NCBI GenBank assembly: GCA_022829145.1
Contig: CM040746.1
Location: 29,331,832 to 29,395,831 of the forward strand
Length of the DNA: 64,000 nucleotides
Direction of reading: 5' to 3'
Source: Albula goreensis
Taxonomy: Eukaryota; Chordata; Actinopteri; Albuliformes; Albulidae
Position numbers and translations under genes: made by a program. Below are positions 30,743-43,607 of this stretch, one piece after another. The notes under the pieces are model-generated. The model worked only from the letters and a program-made list of their open reading frames with translations. It did not search any database and was not told where the DNA came from. The stretch's first letter is position 1. The number at the start of each line of letters is the position of its first letter.

Positions 30743-31245
30743 GAAAAATAAAAATTCTTGCAGGCCTCTTGCCCATTCCAATAATTACTTTAGGTGAGTA
30801 ATAAACATATAAATCATTTAATTTCATTCATAAATTATTTGTTTTGCTACATGCACTGGGCTTGTTGTTGGCTTGGCAAAGATGTTGTACAGATTATACA
30901 AAAAATCACAACAACTACACAACAATACAACTTTTTCCCCATTGACAAGATACAGTATTATGGGGCATGTAAGATTCACACATCACACTTTACTGACCCA
31001 AATGTTTTTCTTTTTGTGCTATTGACTTCTAGGGGCCCTATACCTTCATGACTGTCCAAAACAGCCCAATATTCCCATCTACCTGGTGGTGGGTGGTGTG
31101 GTTTGCCTGCTCATATGTATACTGTCCTTCTTTAGCAGTGGCCAGCAGGACCTGTGCAAAGGTGCCCTGTGCAGTGCCTGCAAGTTCATACTCTATCTGT
31201 TTGGCTTTTGCTGGTTCATCGCAGGTGAGAAATTACACAGACATG
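30186..31245 (+). repeat. Right copy of the tandem duplicated unit (TMEM272-like)
   Basis: Partner of the block at 27034-28045. The exon at 31033 and the truncated copy's exon at 27846 share long identical stretches, including the segment encoding IYLVVGGVVCLLICILS, while flanking intron sequence has drifted. Confidence 0.6.
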
Positions 31246-33656
31246 GACTTTAGCCGAAATGTAGGATGTGAGAAGTGGAGACAGTAGACAGGAAGAGCTA
31301 ATGTCGTTAGATTGAATAGGAGTGTCTGTGTAGAATTGAAAAGTATTACTTACAAATGAGGTGAGAACATGAGGTTTAGCACAGGGTGGGAGGCGTCAGA
31401 TAGGGAAATATTGATTAAAAAGTGTATGATGGAGCAGAGTGTGGCACAATAGTATTTGAAGAAGGCAGACAACATAAGTGGTATATTATGTTCACCTTTT
31501 AGCAAAATATCCATGCATAGAGTATACATGCATGTAGTACATAGAAATGTCAGCATTTACATAGATGGCCCTGTTTATCTGGAACAAAACAGCTTTTGCC
31601 TTTTATCTTGTTTTATATTCCCCCTAAATTATGTAAAGTAGCTAACTTAACAAGGACTAACTGAGAACAATACAAGTGGTAATTATTGTGTATTATTTTC
31701 TTCATTTGTGCGCTGTAACTGTGTGGCACACTTGCATGGTGCATCTTCATTTCAGTTTGTATTGACGTAATTAATAAACTATACAAACTTAATTAATATT
31801 GACTAGGGTTTAGATTAAATTAATATTGACTAGCCTTTTACCTGAAAACCATTTTTCCAACGTCTTCACTCCTCATTTTTTTTCCTTTTTTGTGGGCTCT
31901 CCTGTTTCTACACAGCTGTCCTCACTGTTGACTGCCCTAGACTCTCTCTGCCCTCTAGTGTACAGTCCTAGGAAACCCTCTCCTCTCAATTCTTGGCTTG
32001 CAGACACTCTCTTTAACAACCAAACTGTGTGCTGCTGAAAGGAAATGGAGCCCTGCTGATCTGTTTACCTACCAAGCTCTCCTCTCTGCATTCTTCTCAA
32101 GGGTCACATCTTCTTTTTCAAACCTCTGTATTAAACCACGGTAGACTGCTTTACTCCTTTTCTGGGTTCGCCAGACCTTCTGCTCTTCCACTCTCAGCCA
32201 GCCTCTCTGCAGACCACTCAAGAAATGCACAACATTTTCCTGATGTCACCAGCCTCCTCCCTCTCCACAATCCACCAGCCTCATTCAACCTGCCCTCCCA
32301 TACCTCCTTCTCCTTTCAACTGCCCTCCTTTTACAGATTATGTCATATCTCAACTGCTGAGATTACATAGACCAATCATTTGTGCCCTGTATCTCATTCC
32401 CTTATTTCCTATTCAGGCCATCACACTTCCATTCATCTTTCCCATGATCAACACCATGCTGTCCACATGCTGTGTGTTTGCACCCTTAAGGAGACCAGAA
32501 CCACACCACTGCACAAGAAAGAGACCCTAGGCCTTTCTGTGGTTTAGAATTGCCATCAGATTGTTGCAGAACAATCTTTTTGAGCCTTCCTATCCTGGTT
32601 TCATGGTTGGACTGAGGCATGTCAAATAGCAAGAGCATATTCTCCTTCTTCTGTTCTCATCCAAAGTCTTTGCTACTTTTGACACTGCAAGAATCTGTGC
32701 CTTCCTCACCACCTATGCTGCAACTGCAGACAACTGTAAATCCCTGTTTGGTACCTCAGCTTCATAACCCTGAGAAGATGTACAGAATGCTGCTTCACAC
32801 CTTGTTTTCAATCTTCCTAAGCATGCTCATGTCACACCCCTCCTTACTTAACTTCACTGGCTACCTGTTACTTGCACCAAGTGTACCTTGTTGTTAGCAT
32901 ATGGGGCTAGGAAAGGAACAGATGCACAGTACCTCCACTCTATCTAAAACTCTGCAATCCTGACCAGAACTCTCCATTCTGATGTCACTGTGCAACTCTT
33001 GCCCCCCATATAGTCATAGCTCGCAGTCCCAGTTTCTACAAACCCCCCCAGGGGTTGAAAGATGTTTCTGTTGAAGTGAGGACAATACAGTCATTGGCCA
33101 TTTTCATCTTCTCATACTATATCAGCCTAGTAACTAAGGTTATGGCATTCTTTGCTTTGCTTTTGGTTATAGTTCTTGTCGTTATTATTATTTTATTTCT
33201 TTTGTTTTAATGCTCACTATTGATGTATTGCTTAACTTGTGAGTTGTATTTCAGTTACATTTGAGCTCAGATTAATATAATATGTTAGCATTGGTTAGGC
33301 TGAAAATGCCCTTGCTGGTCTGAAAATGTTGTTTGTCAAGTCTGGTACTATTGCTGAGATGAATTAAAAGAGTGCACTTTTGTTTTCTCACTGTGTAAGT
33401 ACCTCTGGATAAGAACATCTGCCAAATGAAAATAATGTCATGTAATATAGTAATATAAATGTATTATTTTGTAGGAAGTGTCTGGGTTTACACCATATTT
33501 CCACCCAACTATGAATCTCCCCACCAAGAGGACTACTGTGAGATGACCTTGTACCTGTTCACTTTCTGGTTCACTAATGCCTGCTATGTATATTTCACCC
33601 TTGCATTGATTTTTCAGTTCTGCAGTTTTATGTATACCTTGCTTTGTGGCTCCTGA
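30743..33656 (+). CDS. TMEM272-like membrane protein, copy B (first exon not identified)
   Basis: Exons: 30743-30793 (51 bases, the same length as in copies A and C), 31033-31224 and 33475-33656. The phases match those of its neighbours and the stop is at 33654. They encode KIKILAGLLPIPIITLG, then a DCPKQPNIPIYLVV helix and CWFIAG, then SVWVYTIFPPNYESP, YCEMTLYLFTFWF and a final hydrophobic helix ending LLCGS. The three exons are free of stops and retain consensus splice sites, so the gene may still be functional. An initiator exon like that of copy A was not found: the ATG at 30480 meets a stop after 12 codons and the ATG at 29245 after 15. The last intron (2.25 kb) has taken up a LINE relic. 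Role unknown, presumed integral membrane. Confidence 0.7.
31890..33060 (+). mobile_element. Decayed L2/Maui-like LINE in an intron of copy B
   Basis: Translated pieces match the polyprotein of fish L2-type LINEs in the expected order. These are QLSSLLTALDSLCPLV and SWLADTLFNNQT near 31911, LKETRTTPLHKKETL near 32490, LLQNNLFEPSYPGF near 32562, and LVFNLPKHAHVTPLL, then a TAA at 32849, then LHWLPV near 32852. Frames shift between pieces, there are stops, and the reverse-transcriptase core is mostly deleted. It lies in the same orientation as the host gene, between its last two exons, without touching splice sites. The family name comes from memory of these motifs. Confidence 0.75.
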
Positions 33657-34119
33657 CCTAAAAGGGCAATCAAGATGAAAGACAAATTTCATACAGCCTT
33701 AACAAAGGGTAACTCTGCAACCTACATATTTTCACATGTGCAAAACAGGTCACCACCTGTATTTTTTACAGGTTGTAACAAGCTAGTCAGCCCTAACCAC
33801 ACCCCTATCAGACCCCATATGCTTCTTCAACTAGAAAGAGCTACCCAGTAACAGATTTGAATGTAAATATTTTATGGTGAGAAAGCATTAGTCTTACTTT
33901 TAAAAAGTCAAAATTGTAGATCATTCAATGCTCTGGGATTGGCACTTGGAGGGACCAAGATTGTATAATAGGTGGAAAAACAGCGGGAAATTTGGTCAGA
34001 CTATTAAATCTGGTCACACAATCCACTGATGCACCTTTAGAAATTAAAGTATTAATTCCTCATTCGTAAACATACAGCAAGGGTCTATATATGTATGTAC
34101 CTCTCTTCTATCTGTATGA

Positions 34120-34125
34120 AATAAA
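34120..34125 (+). terminator. Possible polyadenylation signal for copy B
   Basis: AATAAA lies 464 bases after the copy B stop, followed by a T-rich run. Confidence 0.5.
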
Positions 34126-36772
34126 GTGTTATTTCTTTTACTTCTGTGTCAGTTGTCAGTACTCTAGTGCACCACATGCTACTTGTGAAGGAAAGATTTA
34201 AATTGTGGTTTGTCTGTAAAATATGAAGTAGAAAACTAGGGGGGATAGACAAAGGATTTCTACATGGTCAGCTTCTAACACGTAACAGGCAGCCCCTCCC
34301 TCTTGCCTCTCTTGTGACACAATATTCTTTGGGTAGGCTTCACCGAAGAGCCAAAGAGTCCTCCCCAAATGATACTCTTCAACCCACTTCAGCTCGGAAG
34401 ATTTTTCCGAGGGTTTTTTTGATGTAGCCTACACGGCGTGTGTCTTCATCAATGTAAGTGTTTTATTATTACAGTATGTAATGTTTTAATGTTATTTTCT
34501 GCGGGGGGATATAATACAATTCTGTATAAAGTTAATAAGTTTAATTATTGTGGTTGTGGTTACAATGGGACTATTTCATAATGAACATTCCCTAGGTCAA
34601 CCGCCTCATAGGTGGATAAGACAACAGCGGCCCCATTCCCACAGATGAAAGTGCGAGCGGAGTTCGTTTCAAGTTATCTAGTACGGTTACATTTGTTGCC
34701 AGATTTCTTTCAGGCGATGTGCTTTGCACAGTACAGCTGAAGTTGACTGCTAAAATAGCAGACGTTGAACATAACTGCATTTGTCTTGCACACTGATTTC
34801 CATTGTCATTAAATCTGGGTAACTAAGGTAATCTAACTAGATGACGTGCTGCCATCGAGGCTATGTTTTCTATATGACAGTAGGTTTTCATTTGGATGTA
34901 AGCTAATATGTGCTCATAAATGTATTCAAGAAAGTAAGTCTATGACCTCGACTCCAAGAGCAGTGCACGTCTGTCACTCTAACGATAAAACTTCCTCGGT
35001 GGGTGATTTTGTTGGTGAATCACTGGCTATCATTTGGTTGGTCCACTGCAATCAATTAAGACAACATTGAAATGCTAGTTTTTTTTCTGACAGATTGCCT
35101 AAGTAAGGTTTTTGTCTTTCGATTAAAATTCTACAATGATAATCAATGGGGCCAAAATCCCTTCGTTGTCAGCCACTATAGGCAGACTGTGTTTGGAGGC
35201 GGTTCAAAGTGACGACAATAATAAAAAGTGCACTTGTGTTTGTGTAAAATTACTGTGATCACCAAAAGCAAAGACAGTAGGTAATTCATTAAAACGGGTA
35301 AAATCAGGAAAAAAAAAAAAAACAATCTTCAGGTCAATGCCCGAGGCATCGAATTCTGCGAATTCGGGAACTCTTTTTGCAACATAAGCGCGTCTTTTCC
35401 TGGATCTATTGAGTCATCTTGAAAGTCCAGTCTATTCTAACTTCCCCCTTGTAGACCACAATATGTGAATGTGTTGAGGGCAAATTGGTGTGCTTTGGAA
35501 GAATATTTGCAACCTAGAACAGACAGGGAGATAGACCTGAGTAACAGCAGTGGGAGCTTCCACTTTGAATGTAGATAATAGGAATCTATATACGATTCTA
35601 CTGACCATAGAGTGTGCAGTGCTGAGCACTGCACTGAAGCTCTTGAGTAAGTATGAAGGGGCCCAGTCAACTACAAAAGTCTACCTCAGGTTGAGTTCTG
35701 TGTGCACAGCAAGGAAGTGTACTTAGGGTACATTTAAAATTTATATCAGGAAGTATTCCTTGTTATCAATGCTTGGGACATCTTGCCAGGTCATTTAGTG
35801 GAGAACAGAGATCCATGGGGAATGTTAATCCAGGGCTGATGTAGTGTGAGATAACCTCTGAGTTTTTTCTCTGCTTTACTGAGACAGCTGCAACAATGGG
35901 ATGTTAAAGAGCACATTTGTGCAATATCTATGACTCTGGATGTTTGGGTGCTCATGCCTATGGTACAACAGAACTGAAAGCCCAGGCAAAAGCAAGGAGG
36001 GAGAATGCATAAGTTGCATTGTTGCATAATTTTGGATTTTCTAAGGGTTGCACTCAGTTTTTCCTCTTCTTTTTGTTTTCTCTATATTTTGAATACACTT
36101 TTGAATGTAATTTGTAGTTTATAATCATTTGTCATCAGCTTATTAATCTCTATATTTGGTTTCCTAATGTGCTTGGTGCAAGTGACATGTAAATGTGGGT
36201 ATGTAATCAGCAGGTAACAGCAGGGAGTCTGTAAAGTAACTATGTCTGAAATGAATGGCTTATACACGCATGGGTTCTTTTTGATGTAGTTGTGTTTCTG
36301 CTCTTTAATCCAAATAGTTTTTAGTTATGATTGTGCCTAACTGCATATGTGGCACAGTGATGATGTACTAATTATTTATCATTTGGCTTCAGAAACTATA
36401 AGCCTGATTTTTTAGTGTTGCCTCTCCAAAAATGTAATTCACCAATTTGGCTGGAAAGCTAGTAGAATAACAGGTGATATTCTATATGCATTATCATTAA
36501 CTGGATTGTAATAATGTTGTGTCTCCAACATTTTTGTTTAACAAAGCAGCAAAAAAAGGACTGAAGCATACTTATATCATGCCACTTCATTTTCTGTCCC
36601 CACCATAAGATTCATCTCATTGTGTCATCAACAATACTTACATTTATAATAAACTATAATTTGTAAAAATTATAATAGCAATTATTATAACTTAACAGGC
36701 CTTATTCTCCCGTTTTGTATTTAGATTTAAGTCTCGTCGCCTTCCTCTGTTGGTCTGAAGGTGTCAGCAAAG
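34126..36772. other. Region upstream of TMEM272-like copy C
   Basis: No coding exon. A candidate 5' UTR exon ends with CTTCATCAAT before GTAAGTG at 34454, and a matching acceptor (TTGTATTTAG) precedes 36725, so a non-coding first exon of copy C probably lies near 34380-34453. The rest is AT-rich without visible structure. Confidence 0.45.
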
Positions 36773-36843
36773 ATGGACCTTGAATTCATTGGACTAAGTA
36801 ATCCTCTAAACTACTTAAAATGTTTAAACTACCATTAAAATAG

Positions 36844-36918
<75 letters not shown>

Positions 36919-38224
36919 GTATCTGAGGGAGAGAGAGAAAGAGAGAGAGAGAGAGACACTGATTTTATGATTCCATTTCTCACAATTCTTTTTTCTCTTT
37001 ACAGTTGTAGGTATGATTTTAAGCTATGTAATGCCTATGGTTTTTGGAGCTTATGGTAAGTCATTCACTTATTTACTTATTACTTATACATATTGGCAGA
37101 GTTGAGAAATGTCATGACAGCAAAACAAGCAATTAAACTGAACAAAGTAAATCAATGTATTAATAGATGAATAAGAAGAAAATAAAACATTACACCTGAG
37201 TTATTTTAGTTACCATATAAAACATGCTGTAATGGTTTTACGATCCAAGATGAGGACACCCAATGGCTTGTTTTTGTTTGCAGCGGGTATGGGAGATGTG
37301 CAGTCTGAGTAACCCTCCATTCCTTAAGCTTTAACTCACATGCTCATCTTTACTCTGAACCCTAGGGGTTATGCACCTTGAGGACTGTACTCAGCAACCC
37401 TATATTCCCATATATATGGGTGTTGTGGGACTACTCGTGTTGGCTGCACAGTTGCCTTACCTCAGTTGTTGTGAGCGGAGGACAGAGGGGCGACCCATGC
37501 TCCAGTCCCTTCTTCGTGCCGCCAAAGTTGTGCTCTTTATCATCCTAATATGCTGGTTTATTGCAGGTGAGAAAGTAATGGCATAGTAGTATATTCATTA
37601 TTACAAATTGTTTCTATTGTAATATATTATAATTAAGCCCTTATTATATAAGGAATATTATACTAAATACCTGCTCTTTAAGAAAATACCATTTGCCATG
37701 TTTTTGTGAAATGTTACTGTGATTTATATACAAGGCTAGTCATTTTCAGGTTTTACATGTATTTTTTGTTTTTAAAAAGTAGGAATTTATCGATTTTAAT
37801 TTTAAATTTAAAAAGTTGGTAATTGGATTATAAAAATAACACTGCAAATTTCCCATATGGTATTTTAATTTCAAACATTGATTACAGTGCATGCTTTGAG
37901 TCTTAGATATAGGATGCATAGTTGCACCTTTATTGAATTCAGAATAGCTGTTCAAGGATGCAAAACAATGACCCTCATTTTTCTATTTAATCTGTTTTAG
38001 GTAGCGTATGGATCTATTCCATATATCCTCCAAACTATGACTCCTCAGGGAAAGAGGCGTATTGCGCAAAAACGCTGTACCTGTTTGCTTTCTGGTTTCA
38101 CAATGTGTGTTACATCTGCATTGGCCTGGGCTTGATCGCTGGACTATACTTCTACCTGAAGGGTGATTGTGATGTGAACATCTGCTCCTGTTTCAAACCC
38201 CGCTCCTACACACCCTTGGAATAA
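36773..38224 (+). CDS. TMEM272-like four-helix membrane protein, copy C
   Basis: Exons: 36773-36797, 37005-37055, 37366-37566, 38001-38224, all joined in phase 1, giving 166 residues. The first exon is very short (MDLEFIGL). Helices follow at about residues 9-26, 36-56, 70-90 and 115-140. Shared landmarks are HLEDCTQQPYIPIYMGVVG, ICWFIAGSVWIYSIYPPNY and YCAKTLYLFAFWFHNVCY. The tail is short and Cys-containing (DCDVNICSCFKPRSYTPLE). Exon structure is identical to copy A, which supports descent by tandem duplication. Start: the only ATG in frame after the upstream acceptor. Function unknown beyond a predicted integral membrane protein. A TG microsatellite sits in intron 1, and a polyadenylation signal is at 38726. 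Confidence 0.85.
36846..36955. repeat. TG microsatellite followed by GA repeat
   Basis: About 32 uninterrupted TG units (36846-36910) run through a short ATGTATGTGT break into a GAGAGA tract ending near 36955. It lies in intron 1 of copy C, about 50 bases before exon 2, and should be highly polymorphic. Confidence 0.95.
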
Positions 38225-38725
38225 CAACCTAGTTGGCAGTTGTTGTAGTAGTTGTTGTAGTATTGGTCCCTGTGACAACATTGGTATAACATTATGGATC
38301 CTTAATGAAAATCAAATATGCTAAATTAGGAACAAACTGACTGCCTCTACCAAAACAGTTTTTGTGTCCTTTTATGGCACACTTTGATACATTGTCTCAT
38401 GTGTTAACTGCAAGCTGTGAAGTGATATATTTATAAAAAGCAACAGACAGCTTCTGACCATAGACATAAGTACCCAAGACATGGACATTGTGTAAACTCA
38501 AACCATTTGTAATGAGTGTGGTCACCATTCAAATGGCCTCCTCATCTTGACCTCCATGGCTATGTTAAATGGGGCCATAATGTAGTCAGCAGTGGTATGC
38601 TACCAGCTCTTCAATATATTTTGATAATCACACCAATCAAATGCATTGATTTTGAATAGTGTAAAAACAAACAATCCTATCACATATAATATTATTAGGT
38701 CTGCATGCAATTTGCACAAAGATTG

Positions 38726-38731
38726 AATAAA
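38726..38731 (+). terminator. Copy C polyadenylation signal
   Basis: AATAAA lies about 500 bases after the copy C stop. Confidence 0.5.
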
Positions 38732-41484
38732 CAGAGGAAAATATTTTTGTATGCAATAGTCGTGTTTGTTGTGGGGGTGTTTAACCACTTTTACGATTAT
38801 GAATGTAGTAGGCAACCTGTTCATTCCCTTGTTGTCAGTTACATCTGTATATTGTTAATTTCACAATGACCACTCCATTAAAAAAACAAGCTCTTCTACA
38901 AATGCGTCAACCATTCAAATATGTACAGTGAAAGAATGTGTAATATTGATGTCACTTTTAAATTAAAATGCAAACATTTATTTACAGATATTACAGTCAT
39001 AACCTTGGATAACATCTTTCAGTCCTTTTTCAGATGGTTGTACACAGTCACATGCAGGACTGAGAAACACCAACATTGTGTTGTAATAATGTACTTGCCT
39101 TGGTGGCCTAATTTTGAGATATCCTGTCAGTGAAGACAAAAGCACTTTTCAACTGCATAATTTTAGCAATACTGTAGCAGTTAATGAGGTAACAGTCAAA
39201 GTTCCAGCCTGATTCAGTCCTGGAATCATGAGCATGAACACATAAGTAGGGCATCTAATAAAAAGCTAACACTCCAACTTTCATCAGTGAATTATTGTTA
39301 ATGTAGTAAAATGTATTTTAAGTGATATTTCTCTGTGAAAATCTTGCATGTGAATTTGAAGGAGCTGCATGTTGTTTAATTGTGAGAATGTCAAGCCATT
39401 CATTTTTGCAAATGTAGTGATAGCTGTTATGTACAGTAATGTATAATTATTTTTAAATCCCAATGTAGCTGTTTCTGTTTAATGTAAAATTCTGTCTCTA
39501 CTTTGTGGTTTAAAGATGTTTTAGTGTCAGTAAATCAATTCAAGCCCTTGTCATTTTAGAAAAAGAGACAAAACAACACCAACTACCCAGCCACACAAAC
39601 ATTTAGACCCAACACCCCAGCTCTGAATTGTGTGAAGTGTCTGATACCAGATAATCGTTTGTTGACACCTTGAATATCTTTCCTGTTCCCACAAGAGGGA
39701 ACAGGAAACATGTGTTTAGGCACATGTGTCGAACAAGCAAGTGTATTTTATTTACATCTCATCACTCATAACTGAATTCTAAGGTTATATAATACTCCAC
39801 CTGTTCCTAAATTTCCAGGGGCTGGAGGAAAGGAAAAGTAGAAGTCAAAGGGGAAAGAGGTGGAGTGGAAACAGACAATATAAAGTGAATGGATTAATGA
39901 AGTAGAATGATGGAGAAAGAAGGGGAGAACATTTCAAAGAGTGGTGTTGACCAGGAAGGTAGCTGATGGTGCGTAGAGTCAAAGTAAAGAAGGAATGAAG
40001 TAAGTGTCTTGTTTGAAAACATAATGTTTTTTTTAACGTAATACATGGGTGTACAACATCTATCCTTGCATATATGAATCTTCTGAACACCAAGGATACT
40101 TGGCAGACACAACATCACACAGTACATGTACAGATCTTTTGACTCTACATAAATCATCAAAGAACATAACAGGATTTTTGTATCATTCTCCGTTTACAAC
40201 CACAACAAATTCAAAACGTAATTTAGACTCTTATTTTGGAAAGTATCTTAAATATGTGAGTCTGTGTTAAATCTTTGAACAATTCAGAATTAGGATAAAC
40301 AGAATGAAGCATGACAGGACTTTGATAAACCTATATTATTGCATATTATGTATTTTCTTCTAATGCTGTCCCACAATGTTCTGTCCCAAAACCTTCATCT
40401 AAGTGCCCTTTATTTTCAGTGGCCCGAGATAAATTAAGATCATCTTAACTATCTAAGATCATTTTGGAAAACCAGATGTTATTTACTAGAAACCTAAATG
40501 TCGCGTTTATAAGAACATTTACGGTAAGGTAACAAAAGCGTGCAAACAAAAGGCAACGTGTTTGCCTAAATGTTAAGGGTGATACTACCCGAAACGTGGG
40601 GCGATGCCACTCTGGAAACGACCAAAAAAACTACGGATGAAGGGTTCGCGGAGAGTTGTGTCTCGTTCTTTCTATGTTTAGCAGAATAAAATACTGTACA
40701 GGTCAAACCTGAGAGCGCAGACGCACTTCCAGCCAATAGTATCGCAAGATAAATGTGCATGGCAGGTTTCTATGCAACATGCATGTATAATATATTATGC
40801 TGGGACACTAAAGGCAGAAGTTGGACTCTCACGTGTTTACCAACGAATAGAAGAACTCATTGAAAAATAAACTATACAAGGAAATTGTTCTTCAGTTCCA
40901 CCTGAAATGACAGGCAAGTAAATCACAGCCTGCCGCTGCTCTAAATCCGATCAGCTTTAGCCCATAGTAGCCTGTATACAGCAGGGTACCTTGCTTGCCT
41001 TTCTGTTATTAAAAAAGAAGCGATGTTTTATTCAGTTGATCAGATTTAACCTTTGACTTTTAGTAAGTGTTTAGAGATTATTGCTGATTATCATGCATTT
41101 AATAGTTCCATTCAGGAAAGTACAATACCAAAAAATTATAGGTCTTTCTTAAACAAACTCAGGAGGGTATTAAATATGTATGTATATTTTTTCTTTATTA
41201 AAGTGATCTCTAAAACGTATTCACCACTGAATTCAGAGGAATCTTATCCGCAAATAAGTTAGTATTGTTGAATTACAATTAATCTAAATTATGGAATGCT
41301 GAATATGATATAAATATGTGTGTTCAAATGTTGTAAGCCTGTGATAATAAACATGGTAACAGTACGATTACATATGATTTTCCGAATGCAATTTAATGCA
41401 GAGAACTTGCTGCCAGCTTCAAACTATTTGAAAAACATTTTCTCATACACAATGAAAACGTTTTCACTTTGCACTTTCGCCCAC
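38732..41484. other. Intergenic region between copy C and cda
   Basis: AT-rich; no coding exon seen. The cda promoter and 5' UTR must lie at its right end. The cda reading frame is open back to 41320 without a stop. Confidence 0.55.
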
Positions 41485-42791
<1,307 letters not shown>

Positions 42792-43133
42792 TGACTAGAC
42801 ACAAATTTAATTCACTCACGCCCAACATTCCATTATAATCCCTCCATACTTAAAGGTAGAACTGGTGCACAAGCTCCTTCTGACACACCCCTCACTGTTT
42901 CTCAAACTATGAGATGCACATCCAGTGGAATATGGGTTATCTGTAACAGAAACCATGTATGATACAACTAATAATAACATTGTTCTGCTTTTAAATTAGG
43001 GTTGAAATGTAAATGTATGATACTGATGTATCAAGCATTGTGTTTTCGTGTTCCTGTTGTACAGAATGTCCGGATTTTGAGTTTTCATGATAGCACCAAG
43101 TATAATGCCATGATAGCACCATGTACCACCAAC

Positions 43134-43139
43134 AATAAA
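43134..43139 (+). terminator. cda polyadenylation signal
   Basis: AATAAA lies 343 bases after the cda stop. The fis1 start follows only 469 bases later. Confidence 0.6.
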
Positions 43140-43559
43140 GTACATACGTGATAGAGGTTTCGGGGCTAATTGATTTTCATTTGGACATTCTGCCTCTTTC
43201 ACCCACTTTTCGTTTTATATTTTGTAAAAAAAAAAAAAAAAAGTGTATTGAGTGGAAAGACTGCACAGGATAAATGTGTACAGAACATTGCCTTATAAAT
43301 GTGTTATTCAAGTTTTAAACATGTTCATGATGACTACAGTTCTCTGAAAACACATTTTGAAACAATAATCAAAATATAAAATGCAATTGTCTGGTTTTTA
43401 TTTTCTTCGTAAGAGTAATAAATGTGTTTGAACTGGCCTGACAAGTGTAACCTGATGAAACACGTGAGATTTTCCACTTGTCAAGATGTTGTACTTTGGT
43501 ATCGTGGACGTGTGACCCATATATTACGGTAATACACCATGTGATCTAGGGAAAAAGGT

Positions 43560-43607
43560 TGGTTTCCGGTATGATGACAGAGTAGCTAACATTAGCTTTC
43601 CGGAAAC
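43560..43607 (+). promoter_or_regulatory. fis1 proximal promoter with ETS-type sites
   Basis: No TATA box is visible. TTTCCGGT at 43563-43570 and CCGGAAA at 43600-43606 are ETS/GABPA-type cores, common in TATA-less promoters of genes for mitochondrial proteins. The second touches the start codon, so transcription may begin very close to it. Inference from motif shape. Confidence 0.35.

Noticed and set aside
31826..32530. Several overlapping plus-strand frames in copy B's last intron
   Set aside because: They are broken pieces of the L2-like LINE and not host exons.
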